Notes: a model not told the origin generated them from the sequence alone. 64,000 nucleotides of DNA from Pedobacter sp. UBA4863 (GCF_002399615.1 NZ_DHDZ01000028.1:42373-106372), one strand, 5' to 3'. Positions 16,684 to 26,330 are shown, counted from the first letter of the stretch. Numbers and translations: made by a program.

Positions 16684-17655
16684 CTATTTAATATTTGAAT
16701 ATAAACCGTAGTGCTTTTTCATGTATTTGATAATCGCATCTGCCATTCTCCCTCCAGATACTTTACGCTCAGCCGCTGACATCCTAAAACCATCGTTAGG
16801 AGTTTCTAGTTGTATTGCCGAAACTTCGCCTCCATTTCTAGACCCATATGTAGAAGTACAATAACCGCCATTAAAATAATCATCGTTGTTTGGCCTAGGG
16901 TCTTGTTTACTAGGCACTGCATTTACACCTTCATCTTGTAGCATGGTACCAAAAGCGAAATCTCCCCTTATTAATTGTGAAAATGTATATGAAGATGTTT
17001 TGGCAAGATGATAAATGCTAGAAGTAGTTGGAACGGTATTTAAAACGGCATCGGTTGCATTTAAATTAGCAATAGAGACCGTATAGCCTACCTCAACTCT
17101 TTTTTTAGTGTGCCCATGTCCGTGCATATCTAAAAACAAACCTTTACCTACATTCTTTTGCACCATATCCCTTGCTCCTTTTAGAAAGGTATGATATTCT
17201 CTCCACAAGGCATTGGCAGCCTCGCTTTTGTGATAAGCTTCGGCTAAAGATCTATTAGGCTCCATTCTGGAACGAGCTACATCGTTGATGATTACATGAG
17301 GGCGAAGCCCTGTTTTAGCGTACAAAGCATCAGCTATTTCTTCTGTTAAACCTGTAAGATAGGTATCTCTTACGGTTACTGCATCTTTGTGGTCTCTTAA
17401 AGGCATGGTAGAAGGTGTAATTGTACCATCGTGTGGCGAGGCTAGTATAATTGGAGAATTGACATCGCCAACCTTGAAAGTTACATATTTGTTGCTACCG
17501 TAAACTGTGGTGTTAGGCGAGTAGGCAACTTCAACGGGTTTTTCTATGCCTGGATCATTATTCCCTGTGCCCTTATTGGATGCCCCTTTTTTACAGGCAC
17601 CAATAATTAACAAGATGAACGTTAAATAAATCCAGTAATTTTTCTTCGTTACCAT
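16684..17655 (-). CDS. N-formylglutamate amidohydrolase-like lipoprotein
   Basis: 323 codons with a lipoprotein signal (YLTFILLIIGACKKG, Cys21). The body resembles the N-formylglutamate amidohydrolase fold, which is related to zinc carboxypeptidases: ILASPHDGTITPSTMPLRD, then VIINDVARSRMEPNRSL, then FLDMHGHGH, a probable metal-binding stretch. The substrate is not shown by the sequence; an N-acyl amino acid or an amide in the envelope or diet is plausible. It lies 18 bp from the metzincin-like gene and 6 bp from the M14 gene. Confidence 0.65.
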   Translation of the reverse strand: MVTKKNYWIYLTFILLIIGACKKGASNKGTGNNDPGIEKPVEVAYSPNTTVYGSNKYVTFKVGDVNSPIILASPHDGTITPSTMPLRDHKDAVTVRDTYLTGLTEEIADALYAKTGLRPHVIINDVARSRMEPNRSLAEAYHKSEAANALWREYHTFLKGARDMVQKNVGKGLFLDMHGHGHTKKRVEVGYTVSIANLNATDAVLNTVPTTSSIYHLAKTSSYTFSQLIRGDFAFGTMLQDEGVNAVPSKQDPRPNNDDYFNGGYCTSTYGSRNGGEVSAIQLETPNDGFRMSAAERKVSGGRMADAIIKYMKKHYGLYSNIK

Positions 17656-17673
17656 ATGTTGGTTTTGTTGTTA

Positions 17674-18366
17674 TTAAATTAAACCGCGTTTGGTCCAATC
17701 GAGCATAATATCGCCTACAATACCGCCAACACCCGATGCAGGATCGTCACCTTTTTTAAACTTATGTTCTTTGGGCAATAGCTTGTCGTGCTTGTAGCCA
17801 CAAACATGGGTATATTCATGTGCTAAATGCCTTACAAAGCGTAATGACAAGTATTGTCCATTTTTAATCCAGTAATCGTGGCTGGTGATTTTATTTACAC
17901 AAAATGTAGCAAAGCCCATTACACTGGTTTTCTCGCCATCTTTATACTTCTTGATTACCCATTCTATTTGGATATTTGGGTTGCGGGTAATGTTTTCATA
18001 AACACCTAAACCGCTAACTCTCCCATTTTCATCATAAATACGCTCAAAACAAGTTTTCTTGGTTTTAGAAAATGCTGAATCGGCGAAAGAACGTTTTGTT
18101 AAAGCCTCCTTAAAATCTTCTGAAGATAAAATCTTAGTTAAAATATCCGCTGCTTTTTTTAAGGTGTCCGCAAATCCTTCGGGCAAAACAACATTCTCGG
18201 CAACATTAACCATAAAAGTAATTTTTACTTCTTTGGCTATTTTGATTTTATCATCGTTATTTTTTGCATACTTAAATGATGAAAATAACACGCCTAAAAC
18301 CAATAAAATACAAGCAAAAACATTTGCTTTGCTAATATTTGGTGTTTTGTATTTTTGCTTTACCAT
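17674..18366 (-). CDS. Membrane-anchored protein with metzincin zinc motif
   Basis: 230 codons, no family recognised. A signal anchor lies at residues about 15-33. The complete extended zinc motif HExxHxxGxxH is at residues 183-193 (HEYTHVCGYKH), and a Met that could make the Met-turn is at about 221 (VGDIMLDW), 28 residues after the third His. These are the defining features of metzincin metallopeptidases. The anchor and the position after SusD suggest a periplasmic or surface-exposed protease. A terminator-like hairpin separates it from susD. Confidence 0.6.
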   Translation of the reverse strand: MVKQKYKTPNISKANVFACILLVLGVLFSSFKYAKNNDDKIKIAKEVKITFMVNVAENVVLPEGFADTLKKAADILTKILSSEDFKEALTKRSFADSAFSKTKKTCFERIYDENGRVSGLGVYENITRNPNIQIEWVIKKYKDGEKTSVMGFATFCVNKITSHDYWIKNGQYLSLRFVRHLAHEYTHVCGYKHDKLLPKEHKFKKGDDPASGVGGIVGDIMLDWTKRGLI

Positions 18367-18381
18367 TATTTTTTCTATAAA

Positions 18382-18412
18382 AAAAGAAGGACATTAACAC
18401 GCCCTTCTTTTA
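18382..18412 (-). terminator. Terminator or attenuator after susD
   Basis: On the minus strand AAAAGAAGG pairs with CCTTCTTTT across a 13-nt loop and is followed by a T-run. It lies in the 60-bp gap between susD and the metzincin-like gene, so it may lower transcription of the downstream peptidases relative to susCD. Confidence 0.65.
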
Positions 18413-18426
18413 ATTATTTAATATAC

Positions 18427-19980
18427 TTATGGATTTTGATCTGCATCGGTTAAAAAAGGATTACCATCTATTTCTCTTTGAGGAATTTTAAACTGCCATG
18501 CGTTAGACCCCACAGCTACTGAAGTAACATTTGCCCAAACCGAGGTAACTCCTGTAGTATTTTTAAGTCCACGTGCCAAAGCTTGATTACGTCTTTTTAA
18601 ATCTAAAAACCTAAATCCTTCTCCCCAAAGCTCTATTCTACGTTGATTTAAAATTTCGGTTCTAAAGCTAGACTGTGATGGGATTGGTTCTACCGGATCA
18701 CGATCTTGTGGTTTTGTATAAAGAGGATCTCTATTTTTAGCCAATGTATATAAAACATCTTGAGCAGCTGGAACATTCGCAGTTCCACCTTCTACTAAAG
18801 CTTCTGCTGCAATAAGATACATTTCTGAAGCACGCATTAAAGGGATATCACCAGCTCTAGAAACTGGATTTTGAACCCTAAATTTGTTATGCATTAACCT
18901 TACCCGTTTTTGGCCCTCTACAGGTGTTAATTTGATACCGTTAATTACCCCTGGGTAATTCTCTGTATCATTTACATCATCGCACCACATTTTCTTACGC
19001 ACATCTGTAGCCGATATGGTATTGTACAGTTGCAGATTAATCATTTTAGGATTGGTACGCGTATGGGTAGAGTTAAAATTAGAAGACATGTAAGCATAAA
19101 AAGCCCCATAAGTGGGCACTTGTTCTTCTTTTTGCTGTATGCCCCACATCCACTCGTCGTTTTGGATGCTATTAAAGCCACTCAAATAATCGATACGGCT
19201 CATTAACGAATAATTTTGTACCGCCTGTAAAGCAAAAGTTGCAGCGTCAGCATAATTTTGTTGAGTTAAGCAAACTCTGGCTTTTAAGCCTAAGGCTACA
19301 CTTTTATCTATATGGGTTTTATAGAGGCGTTTTGGTGCTCCGTTTAAATAAGTAAGCGACAAATCTAAATCATCATTAATTTGTTTGTAAACCTCTTCAA
19401 CGGTTGACATAGGAAACGATTCTAAAGAATGCTTGGTCATAATTTGAACACCACGTTGGTCATTTACAGCACCGCCAACATATCTTTTAGCATATAACTG
19501 TACCAACATAAAATGCCCAAAAGCTCTTAGCGATAAACATTCGCCTTTGATGGTTGTTTTTTCTCTATCTGTTGCATCTGGCACGCCATCTATCCTTTCT
19601 AAGATAATATTGGCATTAGAAATGATACGGTAATATAGCCTGTACGCAAATAAAGGCAAAGAATTTTCAGGATGCCTATGGTCTTGCCATCTATGGGTGT
19701 AATAGAATTGGTCTGTTCCTCTGGCAGAGAACACCACATCTTCACCTAAATAATCCATTGCAATCATCATAGCGGCGTGCCCATCTTCTTCCGAGCCAGA
19801 AAGTTGCTGATACAACAACCTGTAAGTTCCATTTAGTGCCGCTTTGGCATTTACAATGTTCTTAAACATATCTTCTTCTGTAAGCTGATCTACTGGTTTA
19901 GTTTCCAAATAGTCCTTACTACATGATGCAAACGTTAAGACAAAGCCTAATAAAAATATTTTATACAACTTATTTTTCAT
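18427..19980 (-). CDS. SusD/RagB family nutrient-binding lipoprotein
   Basis: 517 codons. Lipoprotein signal KIFLLGFVLTFASCSKDYLE (Cys20) and the standard SusD start DYLETKPVDQLTEEDMFKN. The C-terminal block PLMRASEMYLIAAEALVEGG and RRIELWGEGFRFLDLKRR is typical. SusD proteins cap the SusC barrel and bind the substrate outside the cell. It is 11 bp downstream of susC. With peptidases downstream, the ligand is more likely peptide-like than a glycan. Confidence 0.92.
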   Translation of the reverse strand: MKNKLYKIFLLGFVLTFASCSKDYLETKPVDQLTEEDMFKNIVNAKAALNGTYRLLYQQLSGSEEDGHAAMMIAMDYLGEDVVFSARGTDQFYYTHRWQDHRHPENSLPLFAYRLYYRIISNANIILERIDGVPDATDREKTTIKGECLSLRAFGHFMLVQLYAKRYVGGAVNDQRGVQIMTKHSLESFPMSTVEEVYKQINDDLDLSLTYLNGAPKRLYKTHIDKSVALGLKARVCLTQQNYADAATFALQAVQNYSLMSRIDYLSGFNSIQNDEWMWGIQQKEEQVPTYGAFYAYMSSNFNSTHTRTNPKMINLQLYNTISATDVRKKMWCDDVNDTENYPGVINGIKLTPVEGQKRVRLMHNKFRVQNPVSRAGDIPLMRASEMYLIAAEALVEGGTANVPAAQDVLYTLAKNRDPLYTKPQDRDPVEPIPSQSSFRTEILNQRRIELWGEGFRFLDLKRRNQALARGLKNTTGVTSVWANVTSVAVGSNAWQFKIPQREIDGNPFLTDADQNP

Positions 19981-19991
19981 CTTAATAAATA

Positions 19992-22900
19992 TTATAATGT
20001 TAAGTTTAAGCCCATACTAATAATGCGAGCAGGTGCATAACTGTAGCTAGCTACGCCAGTATAACTCTGCGTTGGATCCATTCCTTTTCGTTGCGAAGTA
20101 ATAAACAAGTTTTCGCCATTTACAAAGGCTTTGGCAGAGGTAACTTTTATTCTACTTAAGAATCTTTTTGGTAAATTATAAGTTAACGATGCCATGCGGA
20201 AGTTAAAATAATCTGCAGGTGTAAGATAAAAATTACTGTTATATGATGATTGACCAGTTCTTAGCCTAGGTACATTGGTAATGTCGCCTGGGTTTTTCCA
20301 AGATTTCAATTGGTCTATGTGCATTGCCCTACCAGCAGTACCACGCACCATTAAACGCTGATAATCATTATCGTAAGTATAACCGCCTATTTGATAAACA
20401 CCCATTAAGCGTAAAGACCAACTTTTATAGCTTAACGTACTGCCTATACTTCCATAGAAATCTGGAATAGAGCTACCAAAATATCTCCTCAGTGCACCAT
20501 CAGCACTTGAGGTATAATCTACACCATCAACCGTATAGTTAGGGGTTGTACCTTCTTTAGGATAATATAAGATCCCTCCTGTTGTAGGAGTAAGAACCGG
20601 TGCCTGATCTCTCAACCAAAACTCGTATCTAGAATGGCCTACTTCATATTTTTTAGTTCCAATTACTACCCCTTCATATCTAGGTGGTAATGAAAGAATA
20701 ACATTTTTAAACTTTGTAATATTAAAATCGGCTAACCAACTAAAGTTTTTGGTCTTTATTGGTGTTCCTTGTATCTGTAGTTCTATACCTTGGTTACGCA
20801 TGCTTCCAAAGTTTTCGTCCATGGTAAGTAAACCAGAGGTTACTGGTATTCTTGTATCAAATAACAAATTGTTTGATTGTCTTCTGAACACCTCTACAGT
20901 AGCGCTTAACCTATTTTTTAGTGTAGCTATTTCAACTGCAATATCAGAGTTGGTATTGGTTTCCCATTTCAAATCGGGGTTACCTGTTTGTGTTAAAAAT
21001 GCTCCACCTTCGTTACCATTATCATAGTCTAAGGTGTATAGCATTCTGCTGGTAAAATAGTTACCTGTTTTGTCGTTTCCTACCAAACCATGAGAAGCTC
21101 TTATTTTAAGTTGGTCTATCCACTTTACTTTAAAATAATCTTCTTTATCTATATTATAAGCACCACTTACCGACCAAAAGTTACCCCATTTGTTTTTACC
21201 ACTAAACCTAGAACTACCATCTCTTCTGGCCGAAGCAGAAAACACATAAATACTATTGTAGCTATAATCAAATTTACTTAAGAAACCTTGGGTGGTGTAT
21301 AATCGATCGTAACCATCACTTCTTGTTGAAGTAAAGTTATCTAATGCAGTTACGCCTTCTATTGTTTCACCATAACCTCTTCCCCATAGCTGATCCCAAT
21401 AGTTATAATAATTTTCATGTCCGGCTAACACATTAAAACGGTGCTTATTAAACCTTTTGGTCCAGGTTAAAATCTTACTCCAGTTTAAATAGTATTGTGT
21501 AGAGTTTGTTCTAAAATTTCTACCTGTACCCATAGCATCGCCCATGGCACTATTGTCATACTCTTCGCCTCTATAGTTATTGGCATAGATACTAAAGTTA
21601 CTTACAAATTTTAATGTTTTAGAAATCTTAGCTTCCATAGTATTTACTGCCGTAAAAGAATTTCTTTTTTGTTGGGTAATGTTATTTAGTGTTTCATAAA
21701 TCACATTTCTTCCTGTAAATACTGGCTTGTAATCTCCCGGATCATAAATTTTGTTACCCTGTGCATCTAAAAGATAAGCACCCGTAACAGGATCGTGTTT
21801 GTACACAGGATATATTGGTGCCATGGTTAAGTCTATATAGAATGGGTTTTCTCCCAAGCCACTACTTTGGTTTGCTCTATCACTCTTGGTAAAGTTTGCA
21901 GATATATTTAAACCTACCTTTAACCAGCTCAAAGGAGTAGCATTTACCCTTAACCTACCAGTTACTCTCTGAAAATCAGAACCTAATATGTAACCTTGAT
22001 CATTAAGATAATTAAAAGAAACATAATAATCGGATTTTGCATTACCGCCACTAGTGGTTAAACCCGCATCTGTACGAATACCAAGCCTATGTAAATCATC
22101 ACCAAAGCCTGTATCGTCAGGATATAACAACTTAGCATTAGGGTTTAAACGTCCATCTTGATAAACAATCTCATCATTAGAAACGTTGAAAGGATTCCAG
22201 CCTATAAAATCTGCCAAGTTTTGTGTGGCATAAGTAGTACTATTTCCATTAGAGTTTTTTAAGATTTCCCATGCTACAGGAAAATATTGATAAGCATCTA
22301 ATACTTCGTAACGAGGTAAACCTCTGGTAGAAAGTGCGGTTGAAACTCTTGCGGTGATAGGAGTTTTATCGTTTTTACCCCCTCTTTTTGTGGTAATTAA
22401 CACCACGCCATTCGCAGCTCTAGCGCCGTATAATGAGGTAGCCGAAGCGTCTTTTAAAATAGAAATACTTTCGATGTCATCAGGGTTGATATTACTCAAT
22501 ACCCCTTCAAATGGTGCTCCATCTACAATATATAATGGGCTATTATCATTAGTAACTGAAGTAAATCCACGTATCCTAACATCTAGCCCTTCGCCTGGCT
22601 GACCACTACCTGCCGTAGTTTGTACACCTGGAGCAACACCCACAATGGCCGAAGTTAGATTTGAAATAGGACGTTGTTCTATGTCTTTTGCACTAACTGT
22701 AGCTACAGAGTTTGTTAACTCTGCTTTTGTTGAGGTACCAAATGCGATAACTACCGTTTCTAACTGTTTGGTATCTTGCGCCAAAGAAACATCGTATTTT
22801 ATCAATGCTGTAATAGGCACTTCTTGGGTAATATAGCCCATTAAACTAAACACCAATGTTTTATCTGTTGATTTAACATTTAACTGAAAAAGACCATCTT

Positions 22901-23441
22901 GATTGGTAATTGTTCCATTAGTAGTGCCCTTTACCTTTACAGAAACTCCAACCAATATACCAGCATCGCCAACATCTATTACCTTACCGCTAATGGCTCT
23001 AGTTTGTTGTTGCTGTGCGTTTGTTGGATTTGGAGCAACATTTAACGATATATCAGCTGGTTTTAATGAAATAACTTTATCTTCTATCGAATATTCTAAG
23101 GAGAATTTTTTCAACATAGAAGCTAATGCTTCTTCTAAAGGAGTTTTCACAAAATTTACTGAAATATGCTCCTTATCGGGTACTTCCTTACTATTGTAAA
23201 TAAAGTAATAGCCCGTTTGCAGTCTTAATTCTCTTAAAGCCTCCTTTAATGTAATATCCTGTTTTTTTAAACTTACTATTTGCCCCATGGTGTTGGCGCT
23301 TACATGTAAGCTAAAAACAAATACAATTACGATGACAATTTTCATAATCAATAAAGTCTTTTGAATTGCTTGTTTGTATTTTGTTGGAAAATCCCTTCTA
23401 AAATTAGAAGACGATAATCTACAATGTATTTTTTCTTTCAT
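19992..23441 (-). CDS. SusC/RagA TonB-linked outer membrane transporter with STN domain
   Basis: 1149 codons. After a long signal region come an STN domain (residues about 60-112, QDITLKEALRELRLQTGYYF), a carboxypeptidase-regulatory-like beta domain (about 148-225, ISGKVIDVGDAGILVGVSVK) and a plug with the SusC motifs AIVGVAPGVQT, IRGFTSVTNDNSPLYIVDGAP and LKDASATSLYGARAANGV. The rest is beta-barrel. The STN domain links it to the FecR/ECF sigma pair upstream: it signals substrate import to the anti-sigma factor. The ATG at 23441 gives an unusually long, basic pre-signal segment; Met33 is an alternative. Confidence 0.93.
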   Translation of the reverse strand: MKEKIHCRLSSSNFRRDFPTKYKQAIQKTLLIMKIVIVIVFVFSLHVSANTMGQIVSLKKQDITLKEALRELRLQTGYYFIYNSKEVPDKEHISVNFVKTPLEEALASMLKKFSLEYSIEDKVISLKPADISLNVAPNPTNAQQQQTRAISGKVIDVGDAGILVGVSVKVKGTTNGTITNQDGLFQLNVKSTDKTLVFSLMGYITQEVPITALIKYDVSLAQDTKQLETVVIAFGTSTKAELTNSVATVSAKDIEQRPISNLTSAIVGVAPGVQTTAGSGQPGEGLDVRIRGFTSVTNDNSPLYIVDGAPFEGVLSNINPDDIESISILKDASATSLYGARAANGVVLITTKRGGKNDKTPITARVSTALSTRGLPRYEVLDAYQYFPVAWEILKNSNGNSTTYATQNLADFIGWNPFNVSNDEIVYQDGRLNPNAKLLYPDDTGFGDDLHRLGIRTDAGLTTSGGNAKSDYYVSFNYLNDQGYILGSDFQRVTGRLRVNATPLSWLKVGLNISANFTKSDRANQSSGLGENPFYIDLTMAPIYPVYKHDPVTGAYLLDAQGNKIYDPGDYKPVFTGRNVIYETLNNITQQKRNSFTAVNTMEAKISKTLKFVSNFSIYANNYRGEEYDNSAMGDAMGTGRNFRTNSTQYYLNWSKILTWTKRFNKHRFNVLAGHENYYNYWDQLWGRGYGETIEGVTALDNFTSTRSDGYDRLYTTQGFLSKFDYSYNSIYVFSASARRDGSSRFSGKNKWGNFWSVSGAYNIDKEDYFKVKWIDQLKIRASHGLVGNDKTGNYFTSRMLYTLDYDNGNEGGAFLTQTGNPDLKWETNTNSDIAVEIATLKNRLSATVEVFRRQSNNLLFDTRIPVTSGLLTMDENFGSMRNQGIELQIQGTPIKTKNFSWLADFNITKFKNVILSLPPRYEGVVIGTKKYEVGHSRYEFWLRDQAPVLTPTTGGILYYPKEGTTPNYTVDGVDYTSSADGALRRYFGSSIPDFYGSIGSTLSYKSWSLRLMGVYQIGGYTYDNDYQRLMVRGTAGRAMHIDQLKSWKNPGDITNVPRLRTGQSSYNSNFYLTPADYFNFRMASLTYNLPKRFLSRIKVTSAKAFVNGENLFITSQRKGMDPTQSYTGVASYSYAPARIISMGLNLTL

Positions 23442-23509
23442 ACATTTGTATAGATAAGGTTATTGAATAAATAGTGTTTCGTTTAATTTTTATTTGAACT
23501 TATCGTTTT

Positions 23510-23542
23510 GCTTTTTCCGGTTGCCGCCGGAAAAAGCTTTTT
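23510..23542 (+). terminator. Strong hairpin between fecR and susC
   Basis: GCTTTTTCCGG (23510-23520) and CCGGAAAAAGC (23527-23537) form a perfect 11-bp stem with a 6-nt loop. On the plus strand it is followed by TTTTT, but no plus-strand gene ends here. On the minus strand, which is transcribed, the U-run is absent, so it may act as an RNA-processing or stabilising hairpin between fecR and susC. Confidence 0.5.
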
Positions 23543-23556
23543 AGCCCTGAGTTTTC

Positions 23557-24741
23557 TTATTTTTTCATTTTCTTCTTTTCACAAGTTATTACATTATCTT
23601 TTAGACCAAATACTATGTCGCCAGTAAGTTCAAGTGTTTTTAACACCTTAGACACATTGGCTGTTCTCGGAATTACACCTGTAAAAAACAGGTCGGGTTT
23701 CTCGCCCTCATATTTAATTTTAACATCATACCAACGCTCTAAGTCTTTCATAATCTCATTTAAACTGGTATTATTAAACACAAAGAGGTTATTACGCCAT
23801 GCCATTACTTCTTCTATATTTGCATCAACCTGTTTAGTTACCGTACTAGATTCTTCATATAATAACTGCTTGCCTGGCGATAGTAATTCTGTATGTTTTC
23901 CTTTTGCAAACTGAACCGAGCCCTCTAATAAGGTGAGTATTGATTGATATTCATTTGGATAAGCCATTACATTAAAATGAGTACCTAAAACCTTTATCTC
24001 CGAACTTCCATTCTTTACCAAGAAAGGTCGTTTGCGATCTTTTGCAATTTCAAAATAAGCCTCTCCAAATACCTCTACCCTACGCTCTGCACCGGCAAAT
24101 TTTGCTGGAAACTTTAAGGAAGAAGCCGCGTTAAGCCAAACCTTACTCCCATCAGACAGCACTACCGAGAAAGTGCCACCAATAGGTGTAGATAAAGTAT
24201 TGATTTGTTCGCTATCTTCTACTCCTTTTGTCCCAACTTTATAAACAATTTGTCCTTGTGCATCTCTTTCTATGGCAATATTTCCCTGAGTTGCCACTGT
24301 TCCATTCACACGGTTATCTAAGTTTATTTTCGAACCGTCTGCAAGCACTAGTACCGCTTTGTTTCCACCAGGCAAAACATCGTTGTGATAAACTAAAGGT
24401 TCTGTGCTTTTATCATCTTTTAAACTAAGATAATACAGTGCAAAACCACCAACCATAAACATTACTGCCGCAACCATATAACGCCAACCCATAAAACCTT
24501 TGTTGTCGTTTTTATGATGTTCTCCAGTAATACTTGCGTACATACTGTCCCAATCTATTTCGTGAACATGCTTATCTGAGTGAACTTTCTTATTTTGTTC
24601 ATCCATGAATGCCAACACTCTTTCTTTTGTTTCAGGATTTCGAATGTAAAAGAACAGTTCTGCGTGCTCTTTCTCTGTAATTTCTCCATCTACATACTTC
24701 CGAAAAAGCTCATTTAATCTATCTTCTGTTGATAACGTCAT
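23557..24741 (-). CDS. FecR-type anti-sigma factor
   Basis: 394 codons. The cytoplasmic N-terminus (residues about 1-75) is followed by one membrane span (about 84-106, YMVAAVMFMVGGFALYYLSL) and a periplasmic FecR domain (LSTPIGGTFSVVLSDGSKVWLN and RRVEVFGEAYFEIAKD). The DUF4974 end is VLKTLELTGDIVFGL. It holds the ECF sigma inactive until the STN domain of the SusC signals. The gene order sigma-fecR-susC-susD is the standard arrangement. Confidence 0.93.
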   Translation of the reverse strand: MTLSTEDRLNELFRKYVDGEITEKEHAELFFYIRNPETKERVLAFMDEQNKKVHSDKHVHEIDWDSMYASITGEHHKNDNKGFMGWRYMVAAVMFMVGGFALYYLSLKDDKSTEPLVYHNDVLPGGNKAVLVLADGSKINLDNRVNGTVATQGNIAIERDAQGQIVYKVGTKGVEDSEQINTLSTPIGGTFSVVLSDGSKVWLNAASSLKFPAKFAGAERRVEVFGEAYFEIAKDRKRPFLVKNGSSEIKVLGTHFNVMAYPNEYQSILTLLEGSVQFAKGKHTELLSPGKQLLYEESSTVTKQVDANIEEVMAWRNNLFVFNNTSLNEIMKDLERWYDVKIKYEGEKPDLFFTGVIPRTANVSKVLKTLELTGDIVFGLKDNVITCEKKKMKK

Positions 24742-25069
24742 TAGCTAACTGTTTGCTGTTTACCTCTGTGTTCATCTTCTTTTACAAAGCAGAAACCAAA
24801 AGCATACTAGGTGTTTTAAAAAATATCGCCAATAACTTCTTGCTTCTATTTATCGATTTACAAATCTTAACAGCAACGAAACTTTTAGCAATCATAAGAC
24901 TACAAAAAATTTAGCACTTTGGCAATATATCACTTAGTGTGTTTAGCTATATAGACTGCATAGCTATCTTAACGGACCGCTTTTTTTTTAAAAAAAAAGC
25001 AATTGATGGCAATGAAAAATGCGCAAAGGAAAAACTGCCATTGTGCCATCAAAAAATTTAAACAAAAGA
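24742..25069. other. Sigma-fecR intergenic region
   Basis: 328 bp between the ECF sigma gene and fecR. It holds the sigma terminator (24981-25052), including a perfect GC-T9-A9-GC palindrome at 24979-25000. I see no ORF and no clear consensus promoter for fecR. Confidence 0.5.
24981..25052 (-). terminator. Terminator of the ECF sigma gene
   Basis: On the minus strand TTGATGGCACAATG (25052-25039) pairs with CATTGCCATCAA (25014-25003), with a two-base bulge and a 24-nt loop. TTGC and nine T's follow (24989-24981). It begins 17 bp after the sigma stop. Confidence 0.7.
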
Positions 25070-25663
25070 TTAATGATAAAGCTTAAAAAAAGCTACCATA
25101 AAGATAATAAGGTTATGTTTAGCAATATGGTATTTTAGATGCTTAAGCACTTCTACGATTACATTTTTAACTCTACTTTTTGAAAGCCCAATTTCTTGTG
25201 CAATCTCTTCGTGACTCATGTGTAACGAACGGCTCATGTTAAAAATCTCTTGCTTCTGCACAGAGAGCTTACGAATAGCTTTGTCTATTAACATTGCGCT
25301 TTCTTTCAATCTAATTTGATCTTCTATATTATTTGATGAAATGGAAGTGTTGATCCAAGCTTCTTTTATAGATTTTTCACTTCTACTTACTTTTGCTAAA
25401 TAGTCATAGGTTTTATTTCGAGCAATCATATAAATATAGTTGCGGGGGTGCTCTATTTGCAGCAGTTTATCTTTATTTTTCCAAATAACTAGAAATGTTT
25501 CCTGAACAATTTCTTCAGCGTCGGCCTTACTATGTATAAACGAATCTACAAAAGCGAGTATCTTACCTCTATATAGGCTGAACATCTTATTAAATGCCAA
25601 AGAATTTCCATCCGAAATTTCTTTTAGCAATAACTTTTCCATTGTTAAATCGTATAATGCCAT
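25070..25663 (-). CDS. ECF-type RNA polymerase sigma factor
   Basis: 197 codons. Sigma region 2 spans residues about 25-90 (SFIHSKADAEEIVQETFLVIWKN, ARNKTYDYLAKVSRS). Region 4 spans about 125-175 (LSVQKQEIFNMSRSLHMSHEEIAQEIGLSKSRVKNVI), with its helix-turn-helix. It directs transcription of the SusCD locus when freed by FecR. Met8 (25642) is an alternative start. Confidence 0.93.
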   Translation of the reverse strand: MALYDLTMEKLLLKEISDGNSLAFNKMFSLYRGKILAFVDSFIHSKADAEEIVQETFLVIWKNKDKLLQIEHPRNYIYMIARNKTYDYLAKVSRSEKSIKEAWINTSISSNNIEDQIRLKESAMLIDKAIRKLSVQKQEIFNMSRSLHMSHEEIAQEIGLSKSRVKNVIVEVLKHLKYHIAKHNLIIFMVAFFKLYH

Positions 25664-26031
25664 CAGAATAAAATAGTGGCCAAAAAACGCAATAATTGCG
25701 AAGTTCAGCTTAAGTTTGGTTAGGTATGTTTAGTTTGATAAAATTAGTAATCTTATTTATAAATCAAAATATATTTTACGGTTTCATCACTAAAAACCTC
25801 ATAACTTATAAAGTTGTTAACAGAACAAACCTTCTGTTGTAAAATATAATTTTACACATACACCAACAAACCACACATACACTCTAACGGCACATATAAA
25901 TAAAAAATAAAATAACGAAAAATGTATTATCTCATAAATACCCAATAAAGTGTATCAATTTTGATTGGAATAAAAAAGATGCTCAAAAAAAATAAATTCT
26001 TGTCTTTTTTATGACAATATTCAATTGAATT

Positions 26032-26330
26032 TTTAAAGAGATAGCCTTGGATTCTGTTAATAATGTACTAAAGATTGCCGTAAAAGCTAGCCTCGAATTT
26101 ATTTCGGAACAACGGAATATTAATTTGCCGTTATGACCATGCAATAGCTTCTAAGCAAATCACTTCAGGATCAGCGACACCAAAATACCTCATATAAAGC
26201 TATAAATCATTCAAATAATATTGGAACTGAGGTTTATGATGACGGCAATACAAAAACCTATGTTAAACAGGCTGCGAAAATGGGAGCTATTGCTTTACGC
26301 ATGACAGCAATTGTAAATGCAACACCTATT
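26032..26330 (+). pseudogene. Frameshifted remnant of an unidentified gene
   Basis: Three frames joined in order read like one protein: KEIALDSVNNVLKIAVKASL and FISEQRNINLPL, then after a shift near 26131 YDHAIASKQITSGSATPKYL, then after a shift near 26190 SYKAINHSNNIGTEVYDDG and NTKTYVKQAAKMGAIALRMTA. Codon choice and amino-acid composition are protein-like, but there is no start codon and stops interrupt each frame. I do not recognise the family. The hairpin at 26337 lies just beyond its end. Confidence 0.5.
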
